DNA of 64,000 nucleotides, from assembly GCF_013002705.1 (NCBI RefSeq), contig NZ_JABEND010000001.1:124001-188000 (forward strand), in the 5' to 3' direction. This DNA comes from Nakamurella aerolata. Its GTDB lineage: Bacteria > Actinomycetota > Actinomycetes > Mycobacteriales > Nakamurellaceae. The position numbers were made by a program, and so were the translations under genes. Below the pieces are notes generated by a model. That model was not told the DNA's origin. It searched no databases and was given only the letters and a program-made list of their open reading frames with translations. This document shows positions 19,881-29,077 of this stretch, piece by piece; position 1 is the first letter of the stretch, and each line of letters begins with the position of its first letter.

Positions 19881-21389
19881 GTGACGGTACGCACTCGGAG
19901 TACCCGGGTCCTGGAGCGCAGCTTCGCGCGCCAGGACCCGGGCGTTTCGGCCGGTTCCCGATCCGGCCGCGCCGGGTCCACCCGCGGCGCAGCCGGCTGC
20001 CCGATCACCCTGTCGGTCACCGACGGCGGGCTGCGCATCGTCACCGAACAGGTGCCTGGCGTGCGGTCGGTGGCCGTCGGCATCTGGGTGGGGGTGGGTT
20101 CGGTCGACGAGCGGCCGCAGTTGGCCGGCACCTCACACTTCTTGGAACACTTGCTGTTCAAGGGCACCAGCCACCGCAGCGGCGCCGAGATCGCCGCCGA
20201 GATGGACGCCATCGGCGGCGAGTTCAACGCCTTCACCTCGCACGAATACACCTGCTACTACACGCATGTGCTGGCCGAGCACGCCGAGCTCGCCATCGAC
20301 GTGGTGAGCGATGTGGTGCTGGATGCCACCGTTGCCGGCTCCGACGTCGAGGTGGAGCGCCAGGTGATCCTGGAAGAGATCGCCATGCGCGACGACGACC
20401 CTGAGGACACCCTTGCGGACGTGTTCGCCGAGTCGGTGTACGCCCCGCACCCGGTGGCTGCGCCGGTGATCGGCAACGTCCGGAGCATCGAAGCGTTGCG
20501 CCGCAACCAGATCGCCGGGTACTACCACCGCAGGTACACCCCGGACAAGATGGTCGTCGCCGTCGCCGGCGACATCGACCACGCCGACGTGGTGCGCTGG
20601 GTGAAGCATGCCTTCGCCGGCCGGCTGCACGGATCCGCAGGCCCGCAACCGCCGCGCGGTCGCACCGGTCTGGTGCTGCCGCAGCGGGCTCTGCGAGTGG
20701 TGGAGCGGGACTCCGAACAGGCGCACCTGATGGTCGGCGCCCCGGCGCTACCGCGGGACGACCCGCGGCGCTACGCGCTCGCCGTGCTGACCACCGCGCT
20801 CGGCGGCGGGATGAGCTCGCGGCTGTTCCAGCGGGTCCGGGAACAGTACGGGCTGGCCTACAGCTGCTACGCCGGGTCGCACAGCTACGCCGACGCCGGC
20901 GCGTTCAGCGTCTACGCCGGCTGCCAGCCGGGGAATCTGGACCAGGTGTCCCGGCTGATCCACTCCGAGCTGGCCGAGCTGGCCACCGGCGGGGTCAGCG
21001 ACGACGAGGTGCAGCGCGCCATCGGGCAGCTCACCGGATCGCTGGTGCTCGGACTGGAGGACACCGAATCGCGGATGAGCCGGATCGGGCGGAACATCAT
21101 GGTACGCAAGAAGTTCCAGACCGTCGACGACGAGCTGGCCGGCATCAGGGGAGTGCGGGCGGAACAGGTCAACGAGCTGGCGGCGGCGTTGCTGGCGCAG
21201 CCGCTCAGTGTCGCCGTTGTCGGCCCGTACTCCTCGCAGCGGTCACTGCCCGCCGGGGTGCGGGCGCTGGCCGGGGCCAGAGCGTCGGACGGGCCGGACG
21301 GCTCCGCCACCGCGCGATCCGGACACACCGGGGCGGGCGGCTCGGCGCGGTCGGCGGCGCACCACCGCGGCGCCGGGAGCCGGCCGTGA
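19881..21389 (+). CDS. M16 family zinc metallopeptidase (pitrilysin/processing-peptidase-like)
   Basis: 502 residues. The inverted zinc motif HxxEH appears as HFLEH (H86, E89, H90), with the downstream Glu in VILEEIAMRDDDPED. The C-terminal half has the second M16 domain (GGGMSSRLFQRVREQYGLAY). Encoded right after pnp in nearly all actinomycetes, where its function is poorly defined. The frame is open well upstream into pnp; GTG 19881, 4 bases after the pnp stop, is the sensible start. The last 50 residues (Gly/Ala/Ser/His) are a disordered tail. The stop overlaps the dapB GTG. Confidence 0.9.
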   Translation: MTVRTRSTRVLERSFARQDPGVSAGSRSGRAGSTRGAAGCPITLSVTDGGLRIVTEQVPGVRSVAVGIWVGVGSVDERPQLAGTSHFLEHLLFKGTSHRSGAEIAAEMDAIGGEFNAFTSHEYTCYYTHVLAEHAELAIDVVSDVVLDATVAGSDVEVERQVILEEIAMRDDDPEDTLADVFAESVYAPHPVAAPVIGNVRSIEALRRNQIAGYYHRRYTPDKMVVAVAGDIDHADVVRWVKHAFAGRLHGSAGPQPPRGRTGLVLPQRALRVVERDSEQAHLMVGAPALPRDDPRRYALAVLTTALGGGMSSRLFQRVREQYGLAYSCYAGSHSYADAGAFSVYAGCQPGNLDQVSRLIHSELAELATGGVSDDEVQRAIGQLTGSLVLGLEDTESRMSRIGRNIMVRKKFQTVDDELAGIRGVRAEQVNELAAALLAQPLSVAVVGPYSSQRSLPAGVRALAGARASDGPDGSATARSGHTGAGGSARSAAHHRGAGSRP

Positions 21390-22267
21390 CCGAACCGACC
21401 GCGAACGAACCGACCGCGAATGACCCGACCGTGCCCGAACCGACTGGGACCGAACCGACCGGGACCGACTCGACTGGGACTGACCCGGCAGCGGCCGACC
21501 AGCCGCTGCGAGTCGCGATCACCGGCGCCTACGGACGGATGGGAACGCTTGCCAGCGACTATCTTTCCCGGGCCGCCGGCGTCGAGGTCGTCGCCAGGCT
21601 CGGCGCTGACGATCCGATCGACCGGCTCGTCGAGAGCAACGCGCAGGTGCTGGTCGACCTGACCCGGCCCGATGCCGTGATGGCGAATGCCGACTTTGCG
21701 ATCGAGCACGGAATCCATTGCGTCATCGGCACTTCCGGCATCGATGCCGAGCGGCAGCGGGAACTGCGCAGGCTGCTGGCCGGCCATCCGGAGGTGGGGG
21801 TGGTGGTGGCCCCGAACTTCGCCGTCGGCGCGGTACTGGCGATGCGGTTCGCCGCAGAGGCCGCGCGCTTCTTCGACGCTGTCGAGGTGATCGAACTGCA
21901 CCACGCCGGCAAGGCAGACGCGCCGTCCGGGACGGCAGCGGCCACCGCCGCCCGCATTGCCGGGGAGCGTTCGAAGGCCGGCTCGGCGGCCATGCCGGAC
22001 GCCACCACCCACGACCAGGACGGCGCCCGCGGCGCCACTGTCGACGGCGTACACGTGCATTCGGTCCGGTTGCCCGGACTCGTTGCGCACCAAGAGGTTC
22101 TGCTCGGTAATCCCGGCGAACTGCTGACCATCCGGCACGACTCCACCGACCGGGCGTCGTTCATGCCGGGGGTGCTGTTGGCTGCACGCCAGGCGCCCCG
22201 CCACCCTGGCCTGACCATCGGCCTTGAACCGTTGTTGGGTCTACCCGCCGCAGCCGCCACCGAGTGA
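21386..22267 (+). CDS. dapB: 4-hydroxy-tetrahydrodipicolinate reductase
   Basis: NAD(P)H-dependent step of diaminopimelate/lysine synthesis. Nucleotide-binding GAYGRMG at residues 47-53 and the catalytic block ELHHAGKADAPSGTA (His172, Lys176). GTG 21386 overlaps the M16 stop (GTGA). The first 40 residues are an odd extension of Thr/Pro/Glu/Asp repeats (EPTANEPTAND then [16 protein letters not shown]) encoded by near-tandem DNA; the enzyme proper starts at LRVAITG. No alternative start with a better site is obvious, so the extension is probably translated. Confidence 0.93.
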   Translation: MTEPTANEPTANDPTVPEPTGTEPTGTDSTGTDPAAADQPLRVAITGAYGRMGTLASDYLSRAAGVEVVARLGADDPIDRLVESNAQVLVDLTRPDAVMANADFAIEHGIHCVIGTSGIDAERQRELRRLLAGHPEVGVVVAPNFAVGAVLAMRFAAEAARFFDAVEVIELHHAGKADAPSGTAAATAARIAGERSKAGSAAMPDATTHDQDGARGATVDGVHVHSVRLPGLVAHQEVLLGNPGELLTIRHDSTDRASFMPGVLLAARQAPRHPGLTIGLEPLLGLPAAAATE

Positions 22268-22319
22268 CCGGAGCCGGGCGGTCACAGCGACGCCGGACCA
22301 GGGGCTCACTCCTGGCCCG

Positions 22320-23144
22320 TCAGACCTGAATGACCCGCACCCCGGCGTCGGCGAACTCGGCGACCCGCTCGGCGGGAGCGTCGGTGTCCGTCACCAGAAT
22401 GTCGATGTCGTCCACCGGGCAGATGCGGGCGAACGAGCGTCGTCCCAGCTTGCTGGAGTCGGCCACCACCAGCACCGTCGACGCCTGCGCCACCATCGCG
22501 GTGGTGACGGCGGCCTCACCCTCGTGGTCGGCGGTGGCGCCGATGCGGGTGTCCACCCCGTCGACGCCGAGCACCACGAAGTCAAGGTGCAGCTTGGCCA
22601 GACCGGGTTCGGCCAGCGGGCCGATCAGCTCGTACGAATTGGGGCGGGCCACCCCGCCGGTCACCACCAGCTTGATGGTGCGCCGGACCGCCAAGTCGTT
22701 GGCGATGTTCAGCGCGTTGGTCACCACGGTGTAGGCCAGCCCGCCGGGAGCGCCGTCGTCGCTGGGATCTTCCGGTGGCGCCGACCCGTTGCTGGAGCCG
22801 TTGGCGGCCGTCACCAACGCCCTGGCCACCTCCGACGTTGTGGTGCCGCCGTTGATCGCCAGCACCGAACCGACCGGGATCAGATCGGCTGCGGCGGAAC
22901 CGATTCGGGCCTTGGCCGCGGCGTTCCGGCCGCTCTTGTATCGCAGCGGCAGGTCGTAGGCGATGCTGGCCGGGGCCGCACCGCCCCTGGTTCTGGTCAG
23001 CAGTTGACGTCCGGACAGATGGTCAAGATCGCGCCGGATGGTCGCCGCCGACACCGAGAGTTCGGCGGCGGCGTCGGCCACATCCAACCGGCCGTCCCGG
23101 CCCAGAATGTCCAGCAACGCGGTCCAGCGTTCGTGCGGTCCCAT
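22320..23144 (-). CDS. DeoR family transcriptional regulator
   Basis: 274 residues from ATG 23144. N-terminal DeoR helix-turn-helix (ERWTALLDILGRDGRLDVADAAAEL, then SAATIRRDLDHL) and the sugar-phosphate-sensing DeoR C-terminal domain (INGGTTTSEVARAL, VTGGVARPNSYELIGPLAE, VLGVDGVDTRIGATADHEGEAAV). The last block fits a phosphosugar effector. A Gly/Ser/Asp loop near residues 115-135 is extra. GGGAGG lies 12 bases before the start, a long spacing; the frame is open further upstream but not conserved. No sugar operon is adjacent, so the target is unknown. Convergent with dapB. Confidence 0.88.
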   Translation of the reverse strand: MGPHERWTALLDILGRDGRLDVADAAAELSVSAATIRRDLDHLSGRQLLTRTRGGAAPASIAYDLPLRYKSGRNAAAKARIGSAAADLIPVGSVLAINGGTTTSEVARALVTAANGSSNGSAPPEDPSDDGAPGGLAYTVVTNALNIANDLAVRRTIKLVVTGGVARPNSYELIGPLAEPGLAKLHLDFVVLGVDGVDTRIGATADHEGEAAVTTAMVAQASTVLVVADSSKLGRRSFARICPVDDIDILVTDTDAPAERVAEFADAGVRVIQV

Positions 23145-23281
23145 CGGTGCTGCTGACCTCCCTGTCCGGCCTGTCCGACCTCGAACGATGCCGCGACCAC
23201 CGCACCGGCGTCCGGCCGGCATCAAGCCGAGCGTAGATCAGCGCGGTCAGCGCCAGTGTCGGGGGCGGGTGGCACCATGCA

Positions 23282-24598
23282 GTGGTGCCTTCCGTACCCG
23301 CCTCGGCGCGCCGGCTGACCGCGGCCCAGGCTCGCCGTACCGCCCTGGCCGCGCAAGGGTTGCAGCGCGCCCGCCCCGGGCCGGCGCCGGTCAACCGTGG
23401 TCATCTCAAGCGGCTGCTCGATCGCATCGGGTTGCTGCAGATCGACTCGGTCAACGTGCTGGCGCGGGCGCACTACCTGCCGGCGTTCGCGCGGCTGGGC
23501 AGCTATCCGACGGAACTGCTCGACCAGGCTGCCTGGCCCGGTCTCGGCCGCGGCGCCGCCGGCCGGCGGTTGCTGCTGGAGAGCTGGGCGCACGTGGCGT
23601 CGTTGATTCCCATCGAGATCGAACCTTTGTTGCGCTGGCGGCAGCAGAAGCTGCAGGAGCGCTGGCGGCGCGCCGAAGCGCTGCGCAGCCAGCATCCCGG
23701 GCTGGTCGAGGCGGTCCTGGACACCATCGTCGAGAACGGCCCGATCGGCGCCGGCGCCGTCGAGAAACTGTTGGAGGCACCGGGCAAGGGGCGGCCGGGC
23801 TGGTGGGAGTGGTCGGCCACCAAGCGGGCCAGTGAGTACCTGTTCGCGACCGGCCAGATCGCGGTGGCGGGCCGGCGAGCTTTCGAGCGGCAGTACGCCG
23901 ACTACGCTGCGGTGGTTCCGGCGAGCGTGCTGTCCCGGCCAACTCCGGCGGAGGCGGACGCGAAGCGTCAGCTCACCCGGTTGGCGTTGCGGCATCACGG
24001 CATCGGCACAACGGGCGACATCGCCGACTACTACCGGCTGAGCATCGCCGACACCAAACGCTCGCTGCTCGATCTGGTCGACGCCGGCGACGCGATTGCG
24101 GTGGAGGTGGCGGGTTGGCGGGAGCCGGCCTGGCTGGACGTCGGTGCGCCGCTGCCCCGGCGGGTCGACGCCAGCGCGCTATTGTGCCCGTTCGACCCGG
24201 TGATCTGGCACCGCCCACGCACCGAGCGGATGTTCGGGGTGCGCTACCGCATCGAGATCTACACACCGGCGCACAAGCGGGTGCACGGCTATTACGTGTT
24301 CATGCTGCTGGTCGGCGAGGCGCTGGCGGCTCGGCTCGACCTGAAGGCCGACCGGGCAGCCGGGCAGCTGCTGGTGCAGTCCGCGTGGCTGGAGCCGGGC
24401 GCCGACGAGGCGTCAACCCTGCGAGCCGCGGTCGAGCGGCTGCGCGAGATGGCCGGCTGGCTCGGGCTGGAGCGGGTCACCGTGCAACCTCGGGGAGATC
24501 TGCACGCGCAGCTTCGGGCCGCGCTCGGCAGTGCCGCGGTGGCCGGGCCCTCGTTGTCCGCCTCCGGACGGAGCGCGAACTCCTCGGCCGCCCGGTGA
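23282..24598 (+). CDS. Winged-helix DNA glycosylase, YcaQ/AlkX type (HTH_42)
   Basis: 438 residues of the HTH_42 family, whose studied members (AlkZ, YcaQ) unhook interstrand DNA crosslinks or excise bulky alkylated bases. The catalytic-region motif reads LLQIDSVNVLARAHYLPAFARLG; the Q53-I-D55 pattern matches the QxD form reported for YcaQ rather than the QxQ of AlkZ. Further conserved parts: CPFDPVIWHRPRTERMFGVRYRIEIY and KRVHGYYVFMLLVGEAL. GTG codons at 23282 and 23285 are both possible. The last 25 residues look unstructured. Divergent from the DeoR gene. Confidence 0.82.
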   Translation: MVPSVPASARRLTAAQARRTALAAQGLQRARPGPAPVNRGHLKRLLDRIGLLQIDSVNVLARAHYLPAFARLGSYPTELLDQAAWPGLGRGAAGRRLLLESWAHVASLIPIEIEPLLRWRQQKLQERWRRAEALRSQHPGLVEAVLDTIVENGPIGAGAVEKLLEAPGKGRPGWWEWSATKRASEYLFATGQIAVAGRRAFERQYADYAAVVPASVLSRPTPAEADAKRQLTRLALRHHGIGTTGDIADYYRLSIADTKRSLLDLVDAGDAIAVEVAGWREPAWLDVGAPLPRRVDASALLCPFDPVIWHRPRTERMFGVRYRIEIYTPAHKRVHGYYVFMLLVGEALAARLDLKADRAAGQLLVQSAWLEPGADEASTLRAAVERLREMAGWLGLERVTVQPRGDLHAQLRAALGSAAVAGPSLSASGRSANSSAAR

Positions 24599-24639
24599 TC
24601 AGCAACCACCGGTAGCCGCTGCCCGACCCGCGCGCCGGT

Positions 24640-24676
24640 CGGACAACGCTCGGACAGCGCTCGGACAGCGCTCGGA
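24640..24676. repeat. 11-bp tandem repeats between convergent genes
   Basis: Units CGGACAACGCT, CGGACAGCGCT and CGGACAGCGCT follow head to tail (24640-24672), then a partial fourth copy. They lie in the 123-base gap between the convergent YcaQ-like gene and the GlxA-type regulator. The sequence can also fold weakly, so terminator function is possible. Confidence 0.85.
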
Positions 24677-24721
24677 TTGTCGGTACCCCCGAAGGCCCGA
24701 TCGGTTCCCGGCGCGGTGAGC

Positions 24722-25669
24722 TCACCGCTGGGCGCTGCGCTGCCGCAGGGATCGGGCGTCGGCATAGCCGACGGCCGCCGCCGCTGCCTGCTGGGTCCAG
24801 CCCTGCGACTGCAGCTGCGCCGCGTGTTCCCTGCGGACCGCGGCGGCATAACCGGCCGGGGTGAGGCCGGTGGCCCTGGTGAAGTGCCGGGCCAGGGTGC
24901 GGCCGCTGACGCCCAGCCGCGCGGCGAGCCGGTCCAAGGATTCCGCCGGCCGACTCGGGTCGTCGAGAATGTCCTGGGCTCGGTGGGTCAGGTCGCTCAG
25001 ATGATCCCGATGCCTCAACAGCACCGAGACCTGCGGGGCCGCGCCCGGCCGCCAAGCCGGTACCACCAGGGTGCGCGCCACCCGGGCCGCCAACGCCGGT
25101 CCGTGGTCGTGCGCAACCAGATGCAGCGCAAGGTCGATGCCGCTGGCCACACCCGCGGAGGTGTGCAGCCGGTCGCTGCAGGTGTACAGCACATCGCGCA
25201 GCACCGTTGTCTCGGGGAACCTCGCCAACTGATCGATCACATCGTGATGCGTTGTCGCCCGCTGGCCGGACAGCACCCCGGCGTCGGCGAGGGCGAGCGC
25301 GCCGGCACACACGCTGGCAACGTGTCCGCCGGACTGCCAGTGCTCCGAAATGCGTTGCAGCGCAGCCGCTGTCAGCCCGGCTCCGGTCGCACTGGTCTGC
25401 CATCCAGGCACCAGCAGCAGATCGCCCGGCCGCAAGTCCGGCCACTTCGTGCCCGCGGACAGCATGAGGCCCTGGTGGGCCGGCACGCCGCCGGCTGGCA
25501 CCCCGCCGGTCGGCTCCGGCTCCGGGCCCGGGTCCGCGACGTAGCACACCGAGTAGCGGCCACCGGCCTCGGCAGCGCTGACGAAGACCTGCGCCGGACC
25601 GGCGACATCCATCAGCTGCACCTGGCTCGGCAGCACGATCACGACACAACGCGGGGCGGACTTGCTCAT
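24722..25669 (-). CDS. GlxA-type transcriptional regulator (DJ-1/PfpI domain plus AraC helix-turn-helix)
   Basis: 315 residues. The N-terminal glutamine-amidotransferase-like domain (about 8-190) has the Cys elbow SVCAGALALADAGVL. The C-terminal AraC-type domain (about 215-310) shows LDRLAARLGVSGRTLARHFTRATGLTPAGY and ends VGYADARSLRQ. Members usually control amidase, isonitrile or amino-acid catabolic genes. The isochorismatase-like gene 33 bases upstream runs in the same direction and may be in one unit with it. ATG 25669. A Pro/Glu/Gly loop (PEPEPTGGVPAGGVP) interrupts the first domain. Confidence 0.87.
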   Translation of the reverse strand: MSKSAPRCVVIVLPSQVQLMDVAGPAQVFVSAAEAGGRYSVCYVADPGPEPEPTGGVPAGGVPAHQGLMLSAGTKWPDLRPGDLLLVPGWQTSATGAGLTAAALQRISEHWQSGGHVASVCAGALALADAGVLSGQRATTHHDVIDQLARFPETTVLRDVLYTCSDRLHTSAGVASGIDLALHLVAHDHGPALAARVARTLVVPAWRPGAAPQVSVLLRHRDHLSDLTHRAQDILDDPSRPAESLDRLAARLGVSGRTLARHFTRATGLTPAGYAAAVRREHAAQLQSQGWTQQAAAAAVGYADARSLRQRSAQR

Positions 25670-25702
25670 CAGGCCAAGGGTGTCACGGTGACGGCGCGGT
25701 GA

Positions 25703-26332
25703 CTATCCGGCGGCGGCGACCGAGCGGTCGAAACCCGGCCGATCGGTGGTGCCCAGCACCGCCTCGATGCTGGTGATGGTGGCGAACCGCCCGGCCAGCG
25801 CGGCGGCGGTGCGCGCCACCACCTCGTCCGCTCCGATGATGCCGGTGCCGTCGTGTCGGGGAAGTGGATGAGTGGCGGTGGCGTCCAGCACCACCTCGAC
25901 CCGGTAGCCCAGATCGGACGCGAGCCTGGCTGTGGTCTCCACACACTGCTCGGTGCGAATCCCGGCCAGCCGGAGCTTGGTGACCCCGGCCGCGGTGAGC
26001 TGTTGCCCGAGATTGGTGGTGGTAAAGGCGTTATGGCTGGTCTTGGTGACGCTCAGATCGCCGGCCTCCGGTTGCAGTCCCGGCTGCAGGGCGACCAGAC
26101 CACCAGCCGGATCGAACGGCCCGCCGCTACCCGGCTCGCTGTGCAACACCCACACCACTCGATCACCCAATGCCCGTGCATTGACGATCAACCGGTTGGT
26201 CCGCGCCACGATGTCCGGGCGCGAGATCTGTTGCCAGGACGGTTGCCGGCGGAACGACTCCTGGATGTCGATCACGATCAGGGCGGTGTCGCCGGCGACG
26301 GCGCTGGGGCTGGGGCTGGGCGGAGTTGACAT
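25703..26332 (-). CDS. Isochorismatase-like cysteine hydrolase
   Basis: 209 residues from ATG 26332 (MSTPPSPSPS). The catalytic triad of the family is complete: Asp22 in IVIDIQESF, Lys97 in VTKTSHNAF, Cys130 in GIRTEQCVETT. Such enzymes hydrolyse amides or enol ethers (nicotinamidase, N-carbamoylsarcosine amidase, isochorismatase); the substrate is not set by the motifs. A GlxA-like regulator gene follows at 33 bases, a pairing often seen for amidases and their regulators. An upstream in-frame ATG at 26362 would add ten residues. Confidence 0.85.
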   Translation of the reverse strand: MSTPPSPSPSAVAGDTALIVIDIQESFRRQPSWQQISRPDIVARTNRLIVNARALGDRVVWVLHSEPGSGGPFDPAGGLVALQPGLQPEAGDLSVTKTSHNAFTTTNLGQQLTAAGVTKLRLAGIRTEQCVETTARLASDLGYRVEVVLDATATHPLPRHDGTGIIGADEVVARTAAALAGRFATITSIEAVLGTTDRPGFDRSVAAAG

Positions 26333-26480
26333 GCCCTCACGGTGCCGCTCCGCCGGTGTCACGGCCAGGTCAACACCGGACTGGCACCGGAACGATCAAG
26401 ACACCGCAGCTGACGCGTCGCGCGCAGTCGAGGAGCCGGCGTCCGGCGAGCCGGTGTTCGGGTAGCCCTAGGCTGTTCCG

Positions 26481-27884
26481 GTGACACTTCCGGTTTCGGT
26501 GGCGGCCGGCCATCCGGCGACGGCCGCTGCCGGGGCCGGAGTGCTGTCCGACGGCGGCACCGCGGCCGACGCGGTTGCGGCGATGATCCTGGCCGGGTGC
26601 GTGGCGGAGACTATCTTCTCCGGGCTGGGCGGCGGCGGGTTCGCCGTGGTGTTCGAGGCGGCCACCGCCCGGGTGCATTGCCTCGACTTCTTTGTCGCGG
26701 TACCGGGTTTGGACGGCAGCCGGCCGGGCGCCGGCCGCGCCATTGCGGTGAGTTTCGGCGGCGTTGCGGTGCCGTACGAGGTTGGCGGGGCGACCGTGGC
26801 GGTGCCGGGCAATCCGAGCGGGGTGGCCGAGTTGAACCGGCGCTTCGGCAGGCTGCCGCTGTCCCGATTGGCGGCTCCCGCGGTGGCGCTGGCCGAGTCT
26901 GGTGCTGTCTTTCCCGCCGAACACGCGGCTTTGCTGTCCGACATTGCGCCGGCGATGCTGCTGGGTGACGGCGTAGCCGCCTACTCCCGGCCCACCGGCG
27001 CGCTGCTGGCCGCCGGCGATCTACTGCATCATCCCGGCCTGGCCGAGACGTTGGAACAGCTGGGGGAGTGCGGCCCAGCTGCCCTGCTGCAGGGGCCGTG
27101 GGGCCGGCGATTGGTCGACGCGGTTCGCGCCGACGGCGGCGCGTTGTCGACCGAAGACCTTGCCGCATACCGGGTCCGGGAACTGCCGCTGGGAAGGGTC
27201 GCGTTCGCGGGGACAACGGTGCAGGCTCGCGGCAACGACCTGGACGGCATGCTCGACACGCTGCGCCGGCTGGATCCTGCCACGTTGACGGCGGGTGATG
27301 CCGCCAGGGCGGTGGCTCTGGCCGAGGCCTTCGCGGCACCGCCCCTGCGCTCGGAAACCACCTCGGTGGCCGCCGTCGACGCCGACGGAAATGCCTGCGC
27401 GGCAACCCATTCGCTCGGCCTCGGCAGCGGGGTCTGGGTGCAGGGGGTGCACGCAAACTCGATGCTCGGCGAGGGTGAGCTGATCCGCGGAGAGTTGGCG
27501 CCTGGGCAGCGAATGGGCTCGATGATGACCCCGACCATCGTCACCCGTCCCGTCGGCGGCGGTCGGCCGGACGAGCTGGTGGCGGCGCTCGGCGCGGCCG
27601 GTGGGTCGCGCATCCGTCCCGCGCTGATTCAGGTGCTGGTGCGGAGTCTGCTGGACGGGGCAGCGCTGTCGGACGCGATCGCCGCTCCGCGGCTGACCGC
27701 CAGCCCCGGTGTGGCGCAGCTGGAACCGGGGTTCGCCCCCGCGGTACCGATGGCGTTGCGGGAGGCGGGGTTTGCGGTGCGGCAGTGGCCGGAGCGGCGG
27801 CCCTACTTCGGCGGCGTGGCCGGGATCGGCGCCGGCGGACCGGCAGCCGATCCGCGGCGCGGCGGTGTCACCATCACGCTGTAG
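26481..27884 (+). CDS. Gamma-glutamyltransferase family protein (Ntn hydrolase)
   Basis: 467 residues; a gamma-glutamyltranspeptidase/glutathione-hydrolase-like fold matured by self-cleavage. The N-terminal part has DGGTAADAVAAMILAGCVAETIFSGLGGGGF. The expected cleavage/nucleophile site is Thr293 in SETTSVAAVDADGNACAATHSLGLGSG. GSMMTPTIV and AAGGSRIRPALIQ follow in the small subunit. It is shorter than typical GGT (about 550) and no signal peptide is seen, so it may be cytosolic, as in some cephalosporin-acylase-like or actinobacterial members. GTG 26481. Divergent from the cysteine hydrolase. Convergent with the DUF4097 gene, the stops being about 19 bases apart. Confidence 0.85.
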   Translation: MTLPVSVAAGHPATAAAGAGVLSDGGTAADAVAAMILAGCVAETIFSGLGGGGFAVVFEAATARVHCLDFFVAVPGLDGSRPGAGRAIAVSFGGVAVPYEVGGATVAVPGNPSGVAELNRRFGRLPLSRLAAPAVALAESGAVFPAEHAALLSDIAPAMLLGDGVAAYSRPTGALLAAGDLLHHPGLAETLEQLGECGPAALLQGPWGRRLVDAVRADGGALSTEDLAAYRVRELPLGRVAFAGTTVQARGNDLDGMLDTLRRLDPATLTAGDAARAVALAEAFAAPPLRSETTSVAAVDADGNACAATHSLGLGSGVWVQGVHANSMLGEGELIRGELAPGQRMGSMMTPTIVTRPVGGGRPDELVAALGAAGGSRIRPALIQVLVRSLLDGAALSDAIAAPRLTASPGVAQLEPGFAPAVPMALREAGFAVRQWPERRPYFGGVAGIGAGGPAADPRRGGVTITL

Positions 27885-27903
27885 GTGTGCGGTGCCGCCG
27901 TTC

Positions 27904-29061
27904 TCAGACTGCGACGGCCGCGGCGCGCCGCAGCCGGATGTCGCCGGAGGTGGTGCGGCAGGTGATCTCCAGCCGTCCGCCCGGCCCGGCCTGGCGGCCG
28001 GTCGCGTCATCGGAACGGGCCGCGGTGGCACTGTGGGAGCCGGAGCCGGAACCGGCGTCGGAGTCGGAGCCGGAGTCCGAGTTGGCGTCGGGCAACTTGG
28101 TTTCGCCCGCCGCCGCTGGAGTGCCGCCCAGCCGCGCCTTGTCCAGATCGACGGTGAAGTCTGCGGTGCGGTCGGCGAGGCGAGCGGAATCGCCGGGGCC
28201 GCTGGGGTCGTCGGCGGCGCCGCGATCGTCGGTGTCGAACGCGTCGAGATCGGTGGGGTCGTCCACGACGTCGAAATCGTTGATGGTGGAGCCGGTGACC
28301 GTCGACAGGTTGATCCGGGCGAGCGAGCCGCGGTGCACGCCGATCTCGACGTCACCGGAGACCGCGGTGGCCTGCACCGAGCCGTCGACGGCGTCCAGGA
28401 TGCGCACGTCGCCGCTGACCGACCGGACGAACACGTCACCGGAGGGTTCTTCGACACGGACGTTGCCCGAGGTGCTGTGCACGCTGAGGGAACCGGCCAC
28501 CCGTTCAACCACAATGCCGCCGGAGGCGGTACGGACCTCGGCGTCGGCGCCCAGCATCGACAGCCGGATGTCACCGGATGCGGTCTGCACCAGGCTGGCC
28601 CGGCGCACGGTGTCGGCGACCACCTCGCCCGAGGCACTGCGCACGTCGAGCCGGTCGGCCACCCCGGTGATGGTGAGATCGGCCGAGCGGGTCTGGGCGC
28701 GCAGCCCGGAATTGCGCGGCGCGACGATCCGCACCCCGTAGGCCGGGGTGCTGCCCCAGCGCCCGACCGGACCGCCGAACTCGGCCGCGTCCGGTTCGGT
28801 GTCGACGATCAGCACGTTGCCCTGTTCGGTGACCCGCAGGTCGATCCGCACCTCGTCGGTGACGGCGACCGGGGCGGCACCGGTGTCGGCGTCGCTGCGC
28901 CGGAACGCGGCAACCAGGTCGTCCAGCAGCCCGACGCCGCTCGGCAGCCGCAACACCTCGACGGTGCTGGTGGTGACATCGTCGGTGAGGTCGACCGTCA
29001 CGAAGCCGGCGGCGTTGCGCACCTCGATGACGATCGGGTCCGGAGTGAGGAAGTTCTTCAT
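27904..29061 (-). CDS. DUF4097 beta-strand repeat protein
   Basis: 385 residues. The middle (about 130-270) is a string of roughly 19-residue beta repeats with a SASGEV/TASGDI/SVSGDV core, the mark of DUF4097 beta-helix proteins. A Ser/Asp/Gly-rich loop interrupts the final repeat near residues 330-365. No signal peptide or membrane helix is seen, so it is probably cytosolic. ATG 29061 has AAGGGAG 5 bases upstream; the open frame upstream is the repeat leader. It follows the ribbon-helix-helix gene in the same direction. Function of the family is unknown; this pair is seen in other actinomycetes. Confidence 0.8.
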   Translation of the reverse strand: MKNFLTPDPIVIEVRNAAGFVTVDLTDDVTTSTVEVLRLPSGVGLLDDLVAAFRRSDADTGAAPVAVTDEVRIDLRVTEQGNVLIVDTEPDAAEFGGPVGRWGSTPAYGVRIVAPRNSGLRAQTRSADLTITGVADRLDVRSASGEVVADTVRRASLVQTASGDIRLSMLGADAEVRTASGGIVVERVAGSLSVHSTSGNVRVEEPSGDVFVRSVSGDVRILDAVDGSVQATAVSGDVEIGVHRGSLARINLSTVTGSTINDFDVVDDPTDLDAFDTDDRGAADDPSGPGDSARLADRTADFTVDLDKARLGGTPAAAGETKLPDANSDSGSDSDAGSGSGSHSATAARSDDATGRQAGPGGRLEITCRTTSGDIRLRRAAAVAV

Positions 29062-29077
29062 GGTGGCTCCCTTGTCT

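Noticed and set aside
17204-20251. 1015-codon open frame antisense to pnp
   Set aside because: It mirrors the codon pattern of pnp, a clear PNPase on the plus strand; the translation has no domain features. High GC creates such long antisense frames.
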